Below, piece after piece: positions 51,898 through 61,243 of a DNA stretch of 64,000 nucleotides. A program made the translations under genes and the position numbers. This stretch comes from Thiobacillus sp. GTDB taxonomy: Bacteria > Pseudomonadota > Gammaproteobacteria > Burkholderiales > Thiobacillaceae. The notes beneath the pieces were generated by a model. That model searched no databases. It was given only the letters and a program-made list of their open reading frames with translations, and was not told the origin of the DNA. The DNA is taken from contig JANJXT010000039.1 in the NCBI GenBank assembly GCA_024708885.1, positions 1-64,000 on the forward strand, given 5' to 3'. Each line of letters begins with the position of its first letter. Position 1 is the first letter of the stretch.

Positions 51898-52365
51898 ATG
51901 GGAACCTCCAGCAACATCTCCGAACTCGACCCCGTCTATCAGGGCAAGGGGCTCAGGATCGGCATCGTCATGAGCCGCTTCAACAAGGACATCTGCGAAG
52001 GCCTGCTCTCGGCCTGCGAAACCGAACTCGTGCGCCTGGGCGTGGCGAAGGCCGACATCCTGCTGGTCAACGTGCCCGGCGCGCTGGAACACCCGCTCGC
52101 GCTGCAGAAAATGGCGCAGTCCGGCAAGTTCGACGCGCTCGTCGCGCTCGGCGCCGTGGTGCGCGGCGACACCTACCATTTCGAAGTGGTTTCCAACGAG
52201 TCGGCGCGCGGCATCCTCGACGTGCAACTGCAAACCGGCGTACCCATCGCCACGGCCATCCTCACCGTCGAAACCGAGGAGCAGGGCCACGCACGCATGC
52301 GGGAAAAAGGCCGCGACGCCGCGCGCGTGGCGATCGAGATGGCCAACCTGCTGAAGCTTCTGTGA
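51898..52365 (+). CDS. ribH: 6,7-dimethyl-8-ribityllumazine synthase
   Basis: 155-residue lumazine synthase. The substrate motifs are [50 protein letters not shown] and TVETEEQ. The ATG at 51898 has AAGGACT about 8 bases upstream and is preferred to a TTG 21 bases earlier. It directly precedes nusB by one base, the usual order. Confidence 0.95.
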   Translation: MGTSSNISELDPVYQGKGLRIGIVMSRFNKDICEGLLSACETELVRLGVAKADILLVNVPGALEHPLALQKMAQSGKFDALVALGAVVRGDTYHFEVVSNESARGILDVQLQTGVPIATAILTVETEEQGHARMREKGRDAARVAIEMANLLKLL

Positions 52366-52366
52366 G

Positions 52367-52804
52367 ATGGCGGGTTCCCGCAAAAACGCGCGCGAATTCG
52401 CCCTGCAGGGGCTGTACGCCTGGCTGGTCGGCGGCGCCGACGTCACCCTCATCGCCGCCAATCTCAAGGAAGACGAGCAATTTCGGCGTGCCGACGAGGA
52501 TTACTTCCGCACCCTGCTGTACGGCGCACTGAAGGACGAGGACCTGCTGAGCTCGCGCATCGCACCGCTGCTCGACCGCCCCATCGCCGAACTCTCCCCC
52601 ATCGAACGCGGTATCCTGCTCCTCGGCGCTTACGAGCTCGTCCACTGCCCCGACGTGCCCTGGCGCGTCGCGATCAACGAAGGCGTCGAACTGGCGAAAA
52701 AGTTCGGCGGCACCGACGGCCACAAGTACATCAACGGCGTGCTCGACAAATTGGCGCAGGACGTGCGTGCGGTGGAGATCGGGGCGGCGAAAGGCAGAAG
52801 CTAG
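52367..52804 (+). CDS. nusB: Transcription antitermination factor NusB
   Basis: 145-residue all-helical protein of normal length, with RKNAREFALQGLYAWLVGG at the start and the conserved WRVAINEGVELAKKFGGTDGHKYINGVLDKLA near the end (in outline). It binds boxA RNA with NusE during rRNA transcription. The stop codon TAG is part of the first CTAGGAG unit of the heptad element downstream, so the last residues may have been changed by its insertion. Confidence 0.94.
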   Translation: MAGSRKNAREFALQGLYAWLVGGADVTLIAANLKEDEQFRRADEDYFRTLLYGALKDEDLLSSRIAPLLDRPIAELSPIERGILLLGAYELVHCPDVPWRVAINEGVELAKKFGGTDGHKYINGVLDKLAQDVRAVEIGAAKGRS

Positions 52805-52935
52805 GAGCTAGGGGCTAGGGGCTAGGGGCTAGGGGCTAGGGGCTAGGGGCTAGGGGCTAGGGGCAGGAAAGAAGCACTATTTGCGAATTCATCAAGCGCG
52901 GCGCAGCCGCACAATCCCCCTAAATCCTAGACCCC
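52801..52935. repeat. CTAGGGG heptad foldback element between nusB and thiL
   Basis: One CTAGGAG and eight perfect CTAGGGG units (52801-52863) are followed by a core of about 50 bases (containing GCGGCGCAGCCGC) and an opposing arm, CCCCCTAAATCCTAGACCCC (52916-52935), just before thiL. The plan matches the ubiU-ubiV element. Here the G-rich strand is the mRNA strand of nusB-thiL, so an RNA quadruplex is possible. Confidence 0.92.
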
Positions 52936-52941
52936 AACTCC

Positions 52942-53895
52942 ATGGAATTCTCCCTCATCGCCCGCCACTTCACCCGCGCCACGCCCGGCGCGGTGCTGGG
53001 TGTGGGCGACGACTGCGCGCTGCTGGCGCCGACGCCGGGCATGCAGCTCGCGGTGTCGACCGACATGCTGCTCGAAGGCCGGCATTTTTCGCCGCAGGAC
53101 GGGCCGGCGGGGATCGGGCACAAGGCGCTCGCGGTGAACCTCTCCGACCTCGCGGCGATGGGGGCGACGCCGCGCTGGGCGACGCTGGCGATCGCACTGC
53201 CGGCGGAGGACGACGCATGGCTGAGGGCGTTCTCACGCGGCTTTTTCCGCATTGCGGAGCAACACGGTATCGAGCTGGTCGGCGGCGACACCACGCGCGG
53301 GCCGCTCACGCTGGCCGTCACGGTCGTCGGCGAGGTGCCGCCCGGACTGGCACTGCGCCGCGACGGCGCGCAGCCTGGCGACGATGTCTGGGTGTCGGGC
53401 GTGCTCGGCTCGGCTGCGCTCGCGCTGGCCTATCGCCAGGGGCGCGTATCGATGGACCCGCTCGACGCCGCGCGCGTGCTGCCCGCGCTCTACCTGCCGA
53501 CGCCGCGTGTCGCGCTCGGCATCGCGCTGCGCGGCGTCGCCTCCGCGGCGATCGACATTTCCGACGGCCTGCTCGCCGACCTCGGCCACATTCTCGAACG
53601 CTCCGGCGTCGGCGCCACGCTCGAATTCGGCGCGCTGCCGACGCTGCCCGCCGTTCAGCAATACCTGCACGAGGACGTGACGCGCGAAGCCGTGCTGGCG
53701 GGCGGCGACGACTACGAACTGTGCTTCACCGCACCCGCCGCCCGACGCGACGCGGTGCTTGCCGCCGCGCAGCAGACCGGCGTCGCGGTGACGCGCATCG
53801 GCACGATCGGCGCCGAAGCAAGCCTCACCGTGCGCGATGCCGACGGCCAGCCGCTGCACCTCGGCAAGACGGGCTATGACCACTTCGCCGCGTGA
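52942..53895 (+). CDS. thiL: Thiamine-monophosphate kinase
   Basis: 317-residue AIR-synthase-like kinase. It shows the GVGDDCALL start (20-28), STDMLLEGRHF, KALAVNLSDLAAMGATPRW and VGGDTTRGP, then AAIDISDGLLADLGH and GGDDYELCF. It forms thiamine diphosphate from thiamine monophosphate. The heptad element ends 6 bases before its ATG, so its ribosome binding site is poor (no clear AGGAGG). Confidence 0.94.
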   Translation: MEFSLIARHFTRATPGAVLGVGDDCALLAPTPGMQLAVSTDMLLEGRHFSPQDGPAGIGHKALAVNLSDLAAMGATPRWATLAIALPAEDDAWLRAFSRGFFRIAEQHGIELVGGDTTRGPLTLAVTVVGEVPPGLALRRDGAQPGDDVWVSGVLGSAALALAYRQGRVSMDPLDAARVLPALYLPTPRVALGIALRGVASAAIDISDGLLADLGHILERSGVGATLEFGALPTLPAVQQYLHEDVTREAVLAGGDDYELCFTAPAARRDAVLAAAQQTGVAVTRIGTIGAEASLTVRDADGQPLHLGKTGYDHFAA

Positions 53896-54400
53896 CCCTG
53901 CAAGCGGTAGAGCGGCCGGGGAGAAGGCCGATGCGCGCTTCCTCCTCGCACACCCCGCGCACCTCATCGCCTTCGGCTTCGGTACGGGACTCGCACCGAA
54001 GGCGCCCGGCACCGTCGGCACCCTGCTCGGCCTGCCGCTGTTCTGGCTGATCGACGCCGCCGCACCCGATTTCGCCAACCGCATCGCCCTTCTCGCCGCC
54101 GCCTTCCTCGTCGGCGTATGGGCGTGCGCGCGCGCCGGGCGCGCGCTGGGCGTCGCCGACCACGGCGGCATCGTATGGGACGAGATCGTCGCCTTCGCGC
54201 TGGTGCTGGTGTTCACCCCGCCGGGCTGGCCGTGGATCGCGGCGGCCTTTGCGCTCTTCCGCGTGTTCGATATCCTGAAGCCCTGGCCGATCCGCATCGC
54301 CGACGCGCGACTGAAAAACGGCTTCGGCGTGATGTTCGACGATCTGCTGGCGGCGCTCTACGCGATCGCTGCCCTGAAAGGATTGCAATGGCTCGCGTGA
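53876..54400 (+). CDS. pgpA: Phosphatidylglycerophosphatase A
   Basis: 174-residue membrane phosphatase. The family signature FGFGTGLAPKAPGTVGTLLGLPLFW (about 33-57) and the acidic GGIVWDEIVAF site are present, with four hydrophobic segments. It makes phosphatidylglycerol from its phosphate. The ATG at 53876 lies inside the end of thiL (20-base overlap). Confidence 0.9.
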   Translation: MTTSPRDPASGRAAGEKADARFLLAHPAHLIAFGFGTGLAPKAPGTVGTLLGLPLFWLIDAAAPDFANRIALLAAAFLVGVWACARAGRALGVADHGGIVWDEIVAFALVLVFTPPGWPWIAAAFALFRVFDILKPWPIRIADARLKNGFGVMFDDLLAALYAIAALKGLQWLA

Positions 54401-54885
54401 GCGAAGAAGAACTGCAAAGCCTCGCGGCGGAGCTGAGCGAGAAGCTGCGTGCGCGCGGCTGGATGCTCGCCACCGCCGAATCGTGCACCGGCGGCTGGGT
54501 CGGACACCTGCTTACCGCGCTGCCGGGCAGCTCGGGGTGGTACGAGCGCGGCTTCATCACCTACGCCAACGCTGCCAAGGTGGAAATGCTCGGCGTACCG
54601 GAAGCGCTCCTCGCCACGCACGGCGCGGTCTCCGAGGAAACCGCCATGGCGATGGCCGCCGGCGCGCTGAAGCACAGCCACGCCCAGGCCGCACTCGCCA
54701 TCTCCGGCATCGCCGGCCCCGGCGGCGGCACCCCGCAGAAACCCGTCGGCCTGGTGTGCTACGGCTGGGCGCTCGCGGACGGCACCGTGCTCTCCTCCAC
54801 CTGCCGCCTCGACGGCGACCGCGAGGAAATCCGCTCGCGTGCGGTGGCGGCGGCGCTCAGGGGACTGATCGAACTGCTCGGGTAG
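54388..54885 (+). CDS. pncC: Nicotinamide-nucleotide amidase (CinA C-terminal domain)
   Basis: 165-residue single-domain CinA-C protein: ATAESCTGGWVGHLLTALPGSS (about 28-49), GFITYANAAKVEMLGV, HGAVSEETAMAMAAGAL and ISGIAGPGGGTPQKPVGLV. It recycles NMN to nicotinate mononucleotide. It overlaps pgpA by 13 bases. AAAGGA ahead of ATG 54388 is the ribosome binding site. In betaproteobacteria it commonly precedes recA. Confidence 0.93.
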   Translation: MARVSEEELQSLAAELSEKLRARGWMLATAESCTGGWVGHLLTALPGSSGWYERGFITYANAAKVEMLGVPEALLATHGAVSEETAMAMAAGALKHSHAQAALAISGIAGPGGGTPQKPVGLVCYGWALADGTVLSSTCRLDGDREEIRSRAVAAALRGLIELLG

Positions 54886-54984
54886 TTACAAGTTGCAAGT
54901 TGCAAGGAAAGAATGGCCTGTGCCGCGCGCTCTAACTTGTACCTTGTACCTTGTAACTTGTAACTTGTAACTTGTAACTTGAAC
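54886..54984. repeat. CAAGTTG/AACTTGT heptad foldback element
   Basis: Arm one has two CAAGTTG units plus CAAGG (54889-54907). A 26-base core follows, then arm two with seven heptads of the type AACTTGT or ACCTTGT (54934-54982). The arms are inverted copies, so a long hairpin can form. It fills the entire convergent gap between pncC and the WYL regulator. The same heptads occur in frame in fcl and gmd. Confidence 0.92.
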
Positions 54985-55875
54985 CTATCCGAACGCCCAC
55001 CCGGCGAACGGCTCGATCTCGTCGCGGTTCAGCAGCATGAGCTGATAGGCATTGGGATTCCGGCTGTGGTCCGCGCTGGTGTCGACGCCGAGACGCTGCA
55101 GCGTGTAGCCGAGCAGCGCGCGGCGCACGTTCACCTCGATGAGTTCGCCGGCGGCACCGTAGTCGAACAGCAGGTTTTCGCGCCGTGCCGGGTCGAGTCC
55201 ACGGTGCGGCGCGAGTTTCAGGCTGACCCACTCGACCCAGTCGTCGTCGTACTGCGCGGCGGAGTCGGCGGGCGTGTCGAGGCATTCGGCCTCGACGATG
55301 CGCGACAGGACGAAATCGCGAAACTCGCAGTGCGCGTCGCTGTAGGCGCGCACGTGCCAGCGCAGCCCGGTGTCGACCAGGGTGTGCGGTTCGAGGATGC
55401 GCACCCCAGCACGGCCGGCACTCGTGAGTGAGCGATAACGCACGCGCAGCTTGCGCCGCGCCCGGATGGCGCGGGTGATCTGCGCCAGCGTGGCGGCCGA
55501 TGGCAGGCGCAGCGGCAGCGGCAAGGCCGCGGTGGAGACGCCGTAGAGCAGCGTGTCGCCGTAAGGACCGTTGGCCACCGCGAGATTGGCCGCGACGAGC
55601 GGCAGCACCGCCGCGGGGGCAAGGTCGGCGAACACCGCGGCGAAGCCCGCCGCCGGCTCGAAGCCGAACACCGCATGGTTGTAGACGAGGTTGCCGGGGG
55701 CGAGACTGCCGTAGAGCTTGAGGTCCTTGGTCGCCGCCGGATCGGACAGGCCGAATGCGCGGGCGACGTCGCTGCGCGTCACCACTCCCGCATAGTAAGC
55801 CATCACTTCGACATATTGCAGGCGCTGGCGCGTCGCCCATTTCAGGTCGGCATGCAGTTTTTCCTTGGTATCCAT
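54985..55875 (-). CDS. WYL-domain transcriptional regulator
   Basis: 296-residue regulator. An N-terminal winged-helix (about 10-65, RLQYVEVMAYYAGVVTRSDVARAFGLSDPAATKDLKLY in outline) is followed by a WYL domain with RKLRVRYRSL and EPHTLVDTGLRWHVRAYSD. This architecture (HTH, WYL, C-terminal extension) resembles BrxR/CapW repressors that guard defence systems, but no such system is seen here. It is divergent from recA and may control itself or recA; DNA damage sensing through the WYL domain is speculative. Confidence 0.85.
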   Translation of the reverse strand: MDTKEKLHADLKWATRQRLQYVEVMAYYAGVVTRSDVARAFGLSDPAATKDLKLYGSLAPGNLVYNHAVFGFEPAAGFAAVFADLAPAAVLPLVAANLAVANGPYGDTLLYGVSTAALPLPLRLPSAATLAQITRAIRARRKLRVRYRSLTSAGRAGVRILEPHTLVDTGLRWHVRAYSDAHCEFRDFVLSRIVEAECLDTPADSAAQYDDDWVEWVSLKLAPHRGLDPARRENLLFDYGAAGELIEVNVRRALLGYTLQRLGVDTSADHSRNPNAYQLMLLNRDEIEPFAGWAFG

Positions 55876-55928
55876 GGCGCTCGCTCCGCTCGAGCCGGTT
55901 TGCGGGAGATTATAGGCGTGTGACGATC

Positions 55929-55960
55929 AAATACAATCAACGAGATACTATTTTGTGTTT
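55929..55960. promoter_or_regulatory. Inverted repeat between WYL gene and recA
   Basis: AAATACAA (55929-55936) and TTGTGTTT (55953-55960) form an imperfect inverted repeat (7 of 8 pairs) with centres 24 bases apart in an AT-rich gap. It lies between the WYL gene start and the recA promoter, a fitting place for the WYL regulator to bind. Confidence 0.4.
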
Positions 55961-55975
55961 AGGTGATATTTTTTA

Positions 55976-56004
55976 TTGACATTACGAAAAGTATTGCCTA
56001 CAGT
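55976..56004 (+). promoter_or_regulatory. recA promoter
   Basis: A perfect -35 box TTGACA (55976-55981) and a -10 box TACAGT (55999-56004) are separated by 17 bases, about 58 bases ahead of the recA ATG. A canonical LexA box (CTGT-N8-ACAG) is not found: only the ACAG half overlaps the -10 box. Confidence 0.75.
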
Positions 56005-56061
56005 ACCGCCATGCCCGCCACCCGACGGCGGGCCCGCCACCATCCCAAGGAGAGAGCAACC

Positions 56062-57088
<1,027 letters not shown>

Positions 57089-57114
<26 letters not shown>

Positions 57115-57565
57115 GCCGGGCGACCTGCGCGAGCGCGCGCTGGCGCTCCTGGCGCGCCGCGAGCACACCCGCGTTGAACTCGCGCGCAAGCTCGCGGCCG
57201 GCGGTTTCGACGCCGAGGACGTGTGGCCGCTGCTCGACGAATTCGAGGCGCGCAACTGGCTGTCCGACCGGCGCTTCGCCGAAAGCTGGATCGCCGACCA
57301 CCGCGCCAAGGCCGGCAGCATCCGGCTTGCCTACGAGCTGCGCCAGCGTGGCGTTCCCGATGCAGTGATCGACGACGTCCTCGGCGCACAGCGCGACAGC
57401 GAAATCGAGCGTGCCCGCACCGTGTGGCAGAAAAAATTCGCCGCCCCGCCCGCCAGCGCCGCGGAAAAGGCCAGGCAGATACGCTTCCTCATGGGCCGCG
57501 GCTTCGCGGCGGACGTCATCACGCGAATGCTGCGCGGCGCCGGCGACGCCGCCACCTCCGATTGA
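57089..57565 (+). CDS. recX: RecX regulatory protein
   Basis: 158-residue helical protein of three repeated RecX units: [42 protein letters not shown] and [21 protein letters not shown]. It limits RecA filament growth. The ATG at 57089 lies inside recA, so it is made from the same transcript. Confidence 0.92.
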
Positions 57566-57802
57566 CCGCTCGCAGCGACCGCACGGCGTACCGAGCGCCC
57601 CCATGCAGGAGGCACGCCCCCGGGCCGATGCCGTGAAACCTGCACCGCCCCAATCGCGGAGCACCCGGAGGGCATAAAGGCGCCGGCCGTGGTTGTTGCC
57701 GCGTAAGCGGCTTCAGTGCATGGCTGTTGCTGCTTCAGCAGCTTACAGACATGGCCTCCCCCTTGCGGGTGCGCCTACGACACGGGCTCGCGCGGCGGGT
57801 GC
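57566..57802. repeat. REP/BIME-like cluster after recX
   Basis: The convergent gap holds type B and type A fragments, a GAGCACCCGGAG unit (about 57659) and the third hairpin family in a longer form (GTGGTTGTTGCCGCGTAAGC, then GCTGCTTCAGCAGC-type palindromes and CCCCTTGCGGGTG). No gene is seen. Confidence 0.8.
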
Positions 57803-58393
57803 CTACTTCCCGCTCAGGTAGCGGGCCACCGCTTCGATTTCCAGCTCGGTGAGCTTGGAGGCGATCGACTGCATCACCGCGTTGTCGTTGGTGCGCTCGC
57901 GGGTGTTGAAATCCTTCAGCTGGATGACCAGATAGCGCGCGTGCTGGCCGGCCAGGCGCGGCAGCGTGTCCGTGCCGGCAGCCTCGGCGCCGTGGCACGA
58001 GGCGCAGCTGGCCACCCCCGACCACTTGTTGCCGTTCTTGTAGATGTACTCGCCCACCGCCGCGAACTCGGGTTCGGACACACGATGCGCCTGCGGCGGC
58101 TTGCTGCTGAAGTAGGCACCGAGTGCCGCAATGTCGGCTTCATCGAGGCCCTCTGCCATCGAGTTCATCGTGCCCTTGCGCAGCCCGCTCTTGAAGTCCG
58201 TCAACTGCTTGGTGATGTAGGCCGCGCTCTGTCCGGCAAGACGCGGATACACGGCGTTGGAGTTCTCGCCCTCCTTGCCATGACAGAGGTGGCAGACCTG
58301 CGAGACGATGGCCTCGGCCCGGGCGAGATCGGCTGCCTGCGCAGTACCCGCGACGAGGCCGAGCGCGGCGAGGAAAGCAAGGGGGCGAATCAT
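57803..58393 (-). CDS. Dihaem cytochrome c (cytochrome c4 type)
   Basis: 196-residue periplasmic protein. A signal peptide ends AQA (about 20). Two similar class I domains carry haem sites CHLCH (34-38) and CASCH (130-134), each followed by YPRLAGQ or LPRLAGQ and a Met-containing ligand stretch. It shuttles electrons to terminal oxidases or reductases. The start at 58393 is required for the signal peptide. Confidence 0.92.
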   Translation of the reverse strand: MIRPLAFLAALGLVAGTAQAADLARAEAIVSQVCHLCHGKEGENSNAVYPRLAGQSAAYITKQLTDFKSGLRKGTMNSMAEGLDEADIAALGAYFSSKPPQAHRVSEPEFAAVGEYIYKNGNKWSGVASCASCHGAEAAGTDTLPRLAGQHARYLVIQLKDFNTRERTNDNAVMQSIASKLTELEIEAVARYLSGK

Positions 58394-58637
58394 GTGGAAT
58401 CTCCGATGGGTAAATTTATGTAGCCGAGAATCATAACCGAAGGACCGCCTTCGCCGTTTACGCAATGCGCGTGACGCGCGTGCTGCCGACGGGACTAGAC
58501 CGTTGCGCATAGACCATCTGCCTGACGCTGCGGCGGCGCGGCCACGCTATCGTGAACGTACCGAGCGAACCGAGGGAAAACCTGCAAGGCGACCCTCCAC
58601 CCGGTTTCTGTAATTCACGAAAGAATGGAGGCCCATC

Positions 58638-58937
58638 ATGAAAACCCACGCATCCCATCCTCTTCTCGCCGGCCTTCTCGGCGTCGCGCTGACGGCGGCG
58701 TTTTCCGGCGCCGTCTCCGCCATGGACCCGGACGAGGCACGACTCGTCAATCAGGGCTGGGTGCCGCACAGTGAAACCGCGTCGCATGCAGACGGCAACC
58801 CTGGCTCCAACGACCCGTGTGCCAGCAGCAGCAGCTACGTGGCCGCAGCCTACCAGGGCACCTCGATGCGGGCGAACGCCGAAAACGAAGGCGAGCTCGG
58901 CTTCACCGATCCGCGGCCGGGCGACAGCAGTTACTGA
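58638..58937 (+). CDS. Small exported protein of unknown function
   Basis: 99-residue protein with a signal peptide (about 1-28, ending VSA) and a mature part of about 70 mostly polar residues with one Cys (NDPCASSSSYV) and no recognised domain. GGAGG 10 bases before the ATG supports it as real. It stands alone between cytochrome c4 and the rubredoxin genes. Confidence 0.7.
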   Translation: MKTHASHPLLAGLLGVALTAAFSGAVSAMDPDEARLVNQGWVPHSETASHADGNPGSNDPCASSSSYVAAAYQGTSMRANAENEGELGFTDPRPGDSSY

Positions 58938-59036
58938 GTCTGCCAGACGAACGCCGCGCCGGCACGCCCCCGGCGTTCGCCGGGGCAACGGGCATGACGC
59001 GTTGCCACCCACAGGCCATGAACCTGGATTCCGCAC

Positions 59037-59150
59037 CACAGAGACACTCGAAAAACAGGGAGCTCCGCACTTTTCCCCGCTCATCCATCGGGTGCGCCAC
59101 GGCAAGAATGCAACCATATGGTTTTGCTCGCTGTTCTCTGTGTCTCTGTG
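59037..59150. repeat. CACAGAG-type foldback element
   Basis: Perfect 11-base inverted arms CACAGAGACAC (59037-59047) and GTGTCTCTGTG (59140-59150) enclose a 92-base core. The right arm is part of the tandem CTCTGTG-TCTCTGTG. The plan matches the heptad foldback elements at 47777, 52801 and 54886. It lies in a 329-base gene-free convergent gap. Confidence 0.75.
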
Positions 59151-59174
59151 CTTCAACTGCTTTTTCCAGGATGA

Positions 59175-59262
59175 AACCGGCCCCTGCCCGTTGCCCTCCC
59201 CCGCAAGCAGGAGAGGGGGCAAAGGCTCGCTTCGCGCGCTTTACGTTAACGGCAGCACGGTA
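59175..59262. repeat. Intergenic repeat next to the reductase 3-prime end
   Basis: CCCTCCCCCGCAAGCAGGAG, then GAGGGGGC, CTCGCTTCGCGCG and a TTACGTTAAC tail match the order seen at 4047-4134 and 46290-46440. As there, it abuts a minus-strand gene end. Confidence 0.6.
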
Positions 59263-59266
59263 CCCG

Positions 59267-60466
59267 TCATGCGGCAAGCTCGCCCACCAGACGGGTGCGC
59301 TGCGCGGTTTCCGCCCCGGTGAGCGCAAACCCCTGCAAGCTGCCGTCGGCGTCGACGTGCAGCGCGCACACGCCCTCTTCGCCGCATGTCACCTGCCAGC
59401 CGCCGATACTGCCGGGTTTCGGCGGCAACACCGCCACCGGATGCACGGGCGTTTTCACCATCACCGGCATGGCCGGGTAGACGACGCGCGTCGGCGTGCC
59501 GGTGAGCGTGGCGGCCAGCGCGCGCGCCTGCACCATCAAGGGCTGCACGTAAGGCAGGTTGACGCCGTCGACTTCGGCACAGTCGCCCAGCGCATAGACA
59601 TGCGGGACGCTGGCCTGCAACAGGCTGTCGACCTGAATGCCGCGCCCGGTGGCGATGCCGGCGCCCGCGGCGAGCGCGGTGCTGGGCCGCAGGCCGATCG
59701 CCGAGAGCACCACGTCAGCGGCAAGCGTCTCGCCATTGTCGAGCGCGACGTCGAACCCTGCTGCACGGCGTGCCACGCTCCGCCCGGTGCGGCCGAAGTG
59801 CCAGCGCACGCCGATGCTGGCGAGGCTGTCGGCAAGCCGCTGCCCGGCTTCGGCGGGCAACAGCCGCTCCAGCGGCCAGTCGCCAAGATGCACCACGTCG
59901 ACCGCGTAACCCGCCTGCGCGAGATCGTTGGCAAACTCGCAGCCGATCAGGCCGCCGCCGAGCACCGCGATGCGCTGTTTGCCCGCGATGGCGTCACGGA
60001 AGACGGCGTAATCGGCGAGATCGTTCACCGTCAGCACCGCCTCCGCACCGTCGCCGTCAAGGCCATGCGGAAAGGGATCGGCGCCGAGCGCGAGAACCAG
60101 GCGAGCGTAGCCGAGCTCGCCACGATCGGTGTCCAGCCGCTGCCGCGCCGTATCGATGCCCGTCACGCGGGTGTGCGTGAGGAGGGTGGCGCGCTGCTCG
60201 GCAGCCATTTTTTCCGCCGCAGCACCGGCCAGCGCTGCGGGGGCCTTGCCGGCAGCGAGCGCGTTCGACAGATTGGGTTTCGAATAGAAGGTGCCGTCGT
60301 CCGCCGTGACCAGCGTGACCGGCACGGCCGCATCGCGCTTGCGGATTTCCTTCAGCAGGGTGTAGCCCGCCAGGCCGGAACCGACGATGACGATCGAGCC
60401 GCCGGGGCTCGTCGTGTGCGCCCCACCCTCCTGGGCAGGAACACTTGAAACAGGGGACGCAGACAT
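59267..60466 (-). CDS. FAD-dependent rubredoxin reductase-like oxidoreductase
   Basis: 399-residue two-dinucleotide-domain flavoprotein: FAD motif VIVGSGLAGYTLLKEI near 26-41, NAD motif IAVLGGGLIGCEFANDLA, and the C-terminal FAD contact VYALGDCAEVDG. No redox cysteine pair is seen, as expected for rubredoxin or ferredoxin reductases. The neighbouring rubredoxin and rubrerythrin genes suggest an NAD(P)H to rubredoxin to rubrerythrin path for peroxide removal. Confidence 0.88.
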   Translation of the reverse strand: MSASPVSSVPAQEGGAHTTSPGGSIVIVGSGLAGYTLLKEIRKRDAAVPVTLVTADDGTFYSKPNLSNALAAGKAPAALAGAAAEKMAAEQRATLLTHTRVTGIDTARQRLDTDRGELGYARLVLALGADPFPHGLDGDGAEAVLTVNDLADYAVFRDAIAGKQRIAVLGGGLIGCEFANDLAQAGYAVDVVHLGDWPLERLLPAEAGQRLADSLASIGVRWHFGRTGRSVARRAAGFDVALDNGETLAADVVLSAIGLRPSTALAAGAGIATGRGIQVDSLLQASVPHVYALGDCAEVDGVNLPYVQPLMVQARALAATLTGTPTRVVYPAMPVMVKTPVHPVAVLPPKPGSIGGWQVTCGEEGVCALHVDADGSLQGFALTGAETAQRTRLVGELAA

Positions 60467-60536
60467 GGTGTTCTCCAGTGGGTCAGTCGGGGGGCGCCCA
60501 TGCGATGCACCAGGCGCGCCCCATGGTCAGACAACG

Positions 60537-60710
60537 TCAGGCGGCTGTGATCTCGACCATCTCGAAGTCGGTCTTCGCCACCCCGCACTCCGGGCATTCC
60601 CAACTCTCGGGCACGTCTTCCCAGCGGGTGCCGGGCGCGATGCCGTGCTCGGGATCGCCTTTGGTTTCGTCGTAGATGTAACCGCACACAATGCATTGCC
60701 AGGCTTTCAT
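60537..60710 (-). CDS. Rubredoxin
   Basis: 57-residue iron protein read directly from the minus strand (ATG at 60710, TGA at 60537). The two iron loops are CIVCGY (Cys6, Cys9) and CPECGV (Cys39, Cys42). The conserved [10 protein letters not shown] and [11 protein letters not shown] stretches are present. It passes single electrons between the reductase gene product and an acceptor such as rubrerythrin, the next gene upstream. Confidence 0.95.
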   Translation of the reverse strand: MKAWQCIVCGYIYDETKGDPEHGIAPGTRWEDVPESWECPECGVAKTDFEMVEITAA

Positions 60711-60754
60711 GATGTTTCCTTTCCAGAAAAAGTAGTCAATCGATCGGTCTATGG

Positions 60755-61228
60755 TCAGGCGCTGATCGCGTCCTTCTGCGCCTGGTAGTGTTTCGCGTGC
60801 TTTTCCTCGACCCTGGCCAGCGCCGCGAAGCGCTTGGCGGCCTTTTCCAGCACACCCTTGAACATTTCCGCGTGTTCCTTCGATTCGGCGATCTGCTCGT
60901 CGATTTCGGCGACCGCATCGGTACGGCCTTCGATCATCGCCTCGTGGCGGAACTTCGGATACATCTCGGTGTATTCATAGGTTTCGCCCTCGATCGCATA
61001 CTGCAGGCATTTTTCCGGCGTCATGGTCTCGGCGGCGAACAGCAGTTCGGCGTGGCCGAAGGCATGAAGCATTTCCTGCGCTGCGGTGTCCTCGAACACG
61101 CGGGCCGTTTCCTCGTCGCCGACCTTGCGGCACAGGCGCGCGAACCACATGTACTTGATGTGGGCCATCGACTCGCCGGCGAACGCGGCTTCAAGGTTCT
61201 GGATGGTGGGGGACTTGACGTTCTGCAT
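60755..61228 (-). CDS. Rubrerythrin-type diiron protein without rubredoxin domain
   Basis: 157-residue ferritin-like four-helix protein. Glu ligands and ExxH motifs are seen in [22 protein letters not shown]-like [12 protein letters not shown], and [11 protein letters not shown]. It ends in [11 protein letters not shown], and the C-terminal rubredoxin domain of classical rubrerythrin is missing; the separate rubredoxin gene next door may replace it. CAGGAG 7 bases before the ATG at 61228 sets the start. Likely a peroxide reductase. Confidence 0.9.
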   Translation of the reverse strand: MQNVKSPTIQNLEAAFAGESMAHIKYMWFARLCRKVGDEETARVFEDTAAQEMLHAFGHAELLFAAETMTPEKCLQYAIEGETYEYTEMYPKFRHEAMIEGRTDAVAEIDEQIAESKEHAEMFKGVLEKAAKRFAALARVEEKHAKHYQAQKDAISA

Positions 61229-61243
61229 GATCGGCTCCTGTGG

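Noticed and set aside
47777..54984. Heptad arrays as CRISPR arrays or telomere-like repeats
   Set aside because: Units are 7 bases, directly adjacent, without spacers, and end in an inverted arm. No cas genes are nearby and the position is internal in a chromosome.
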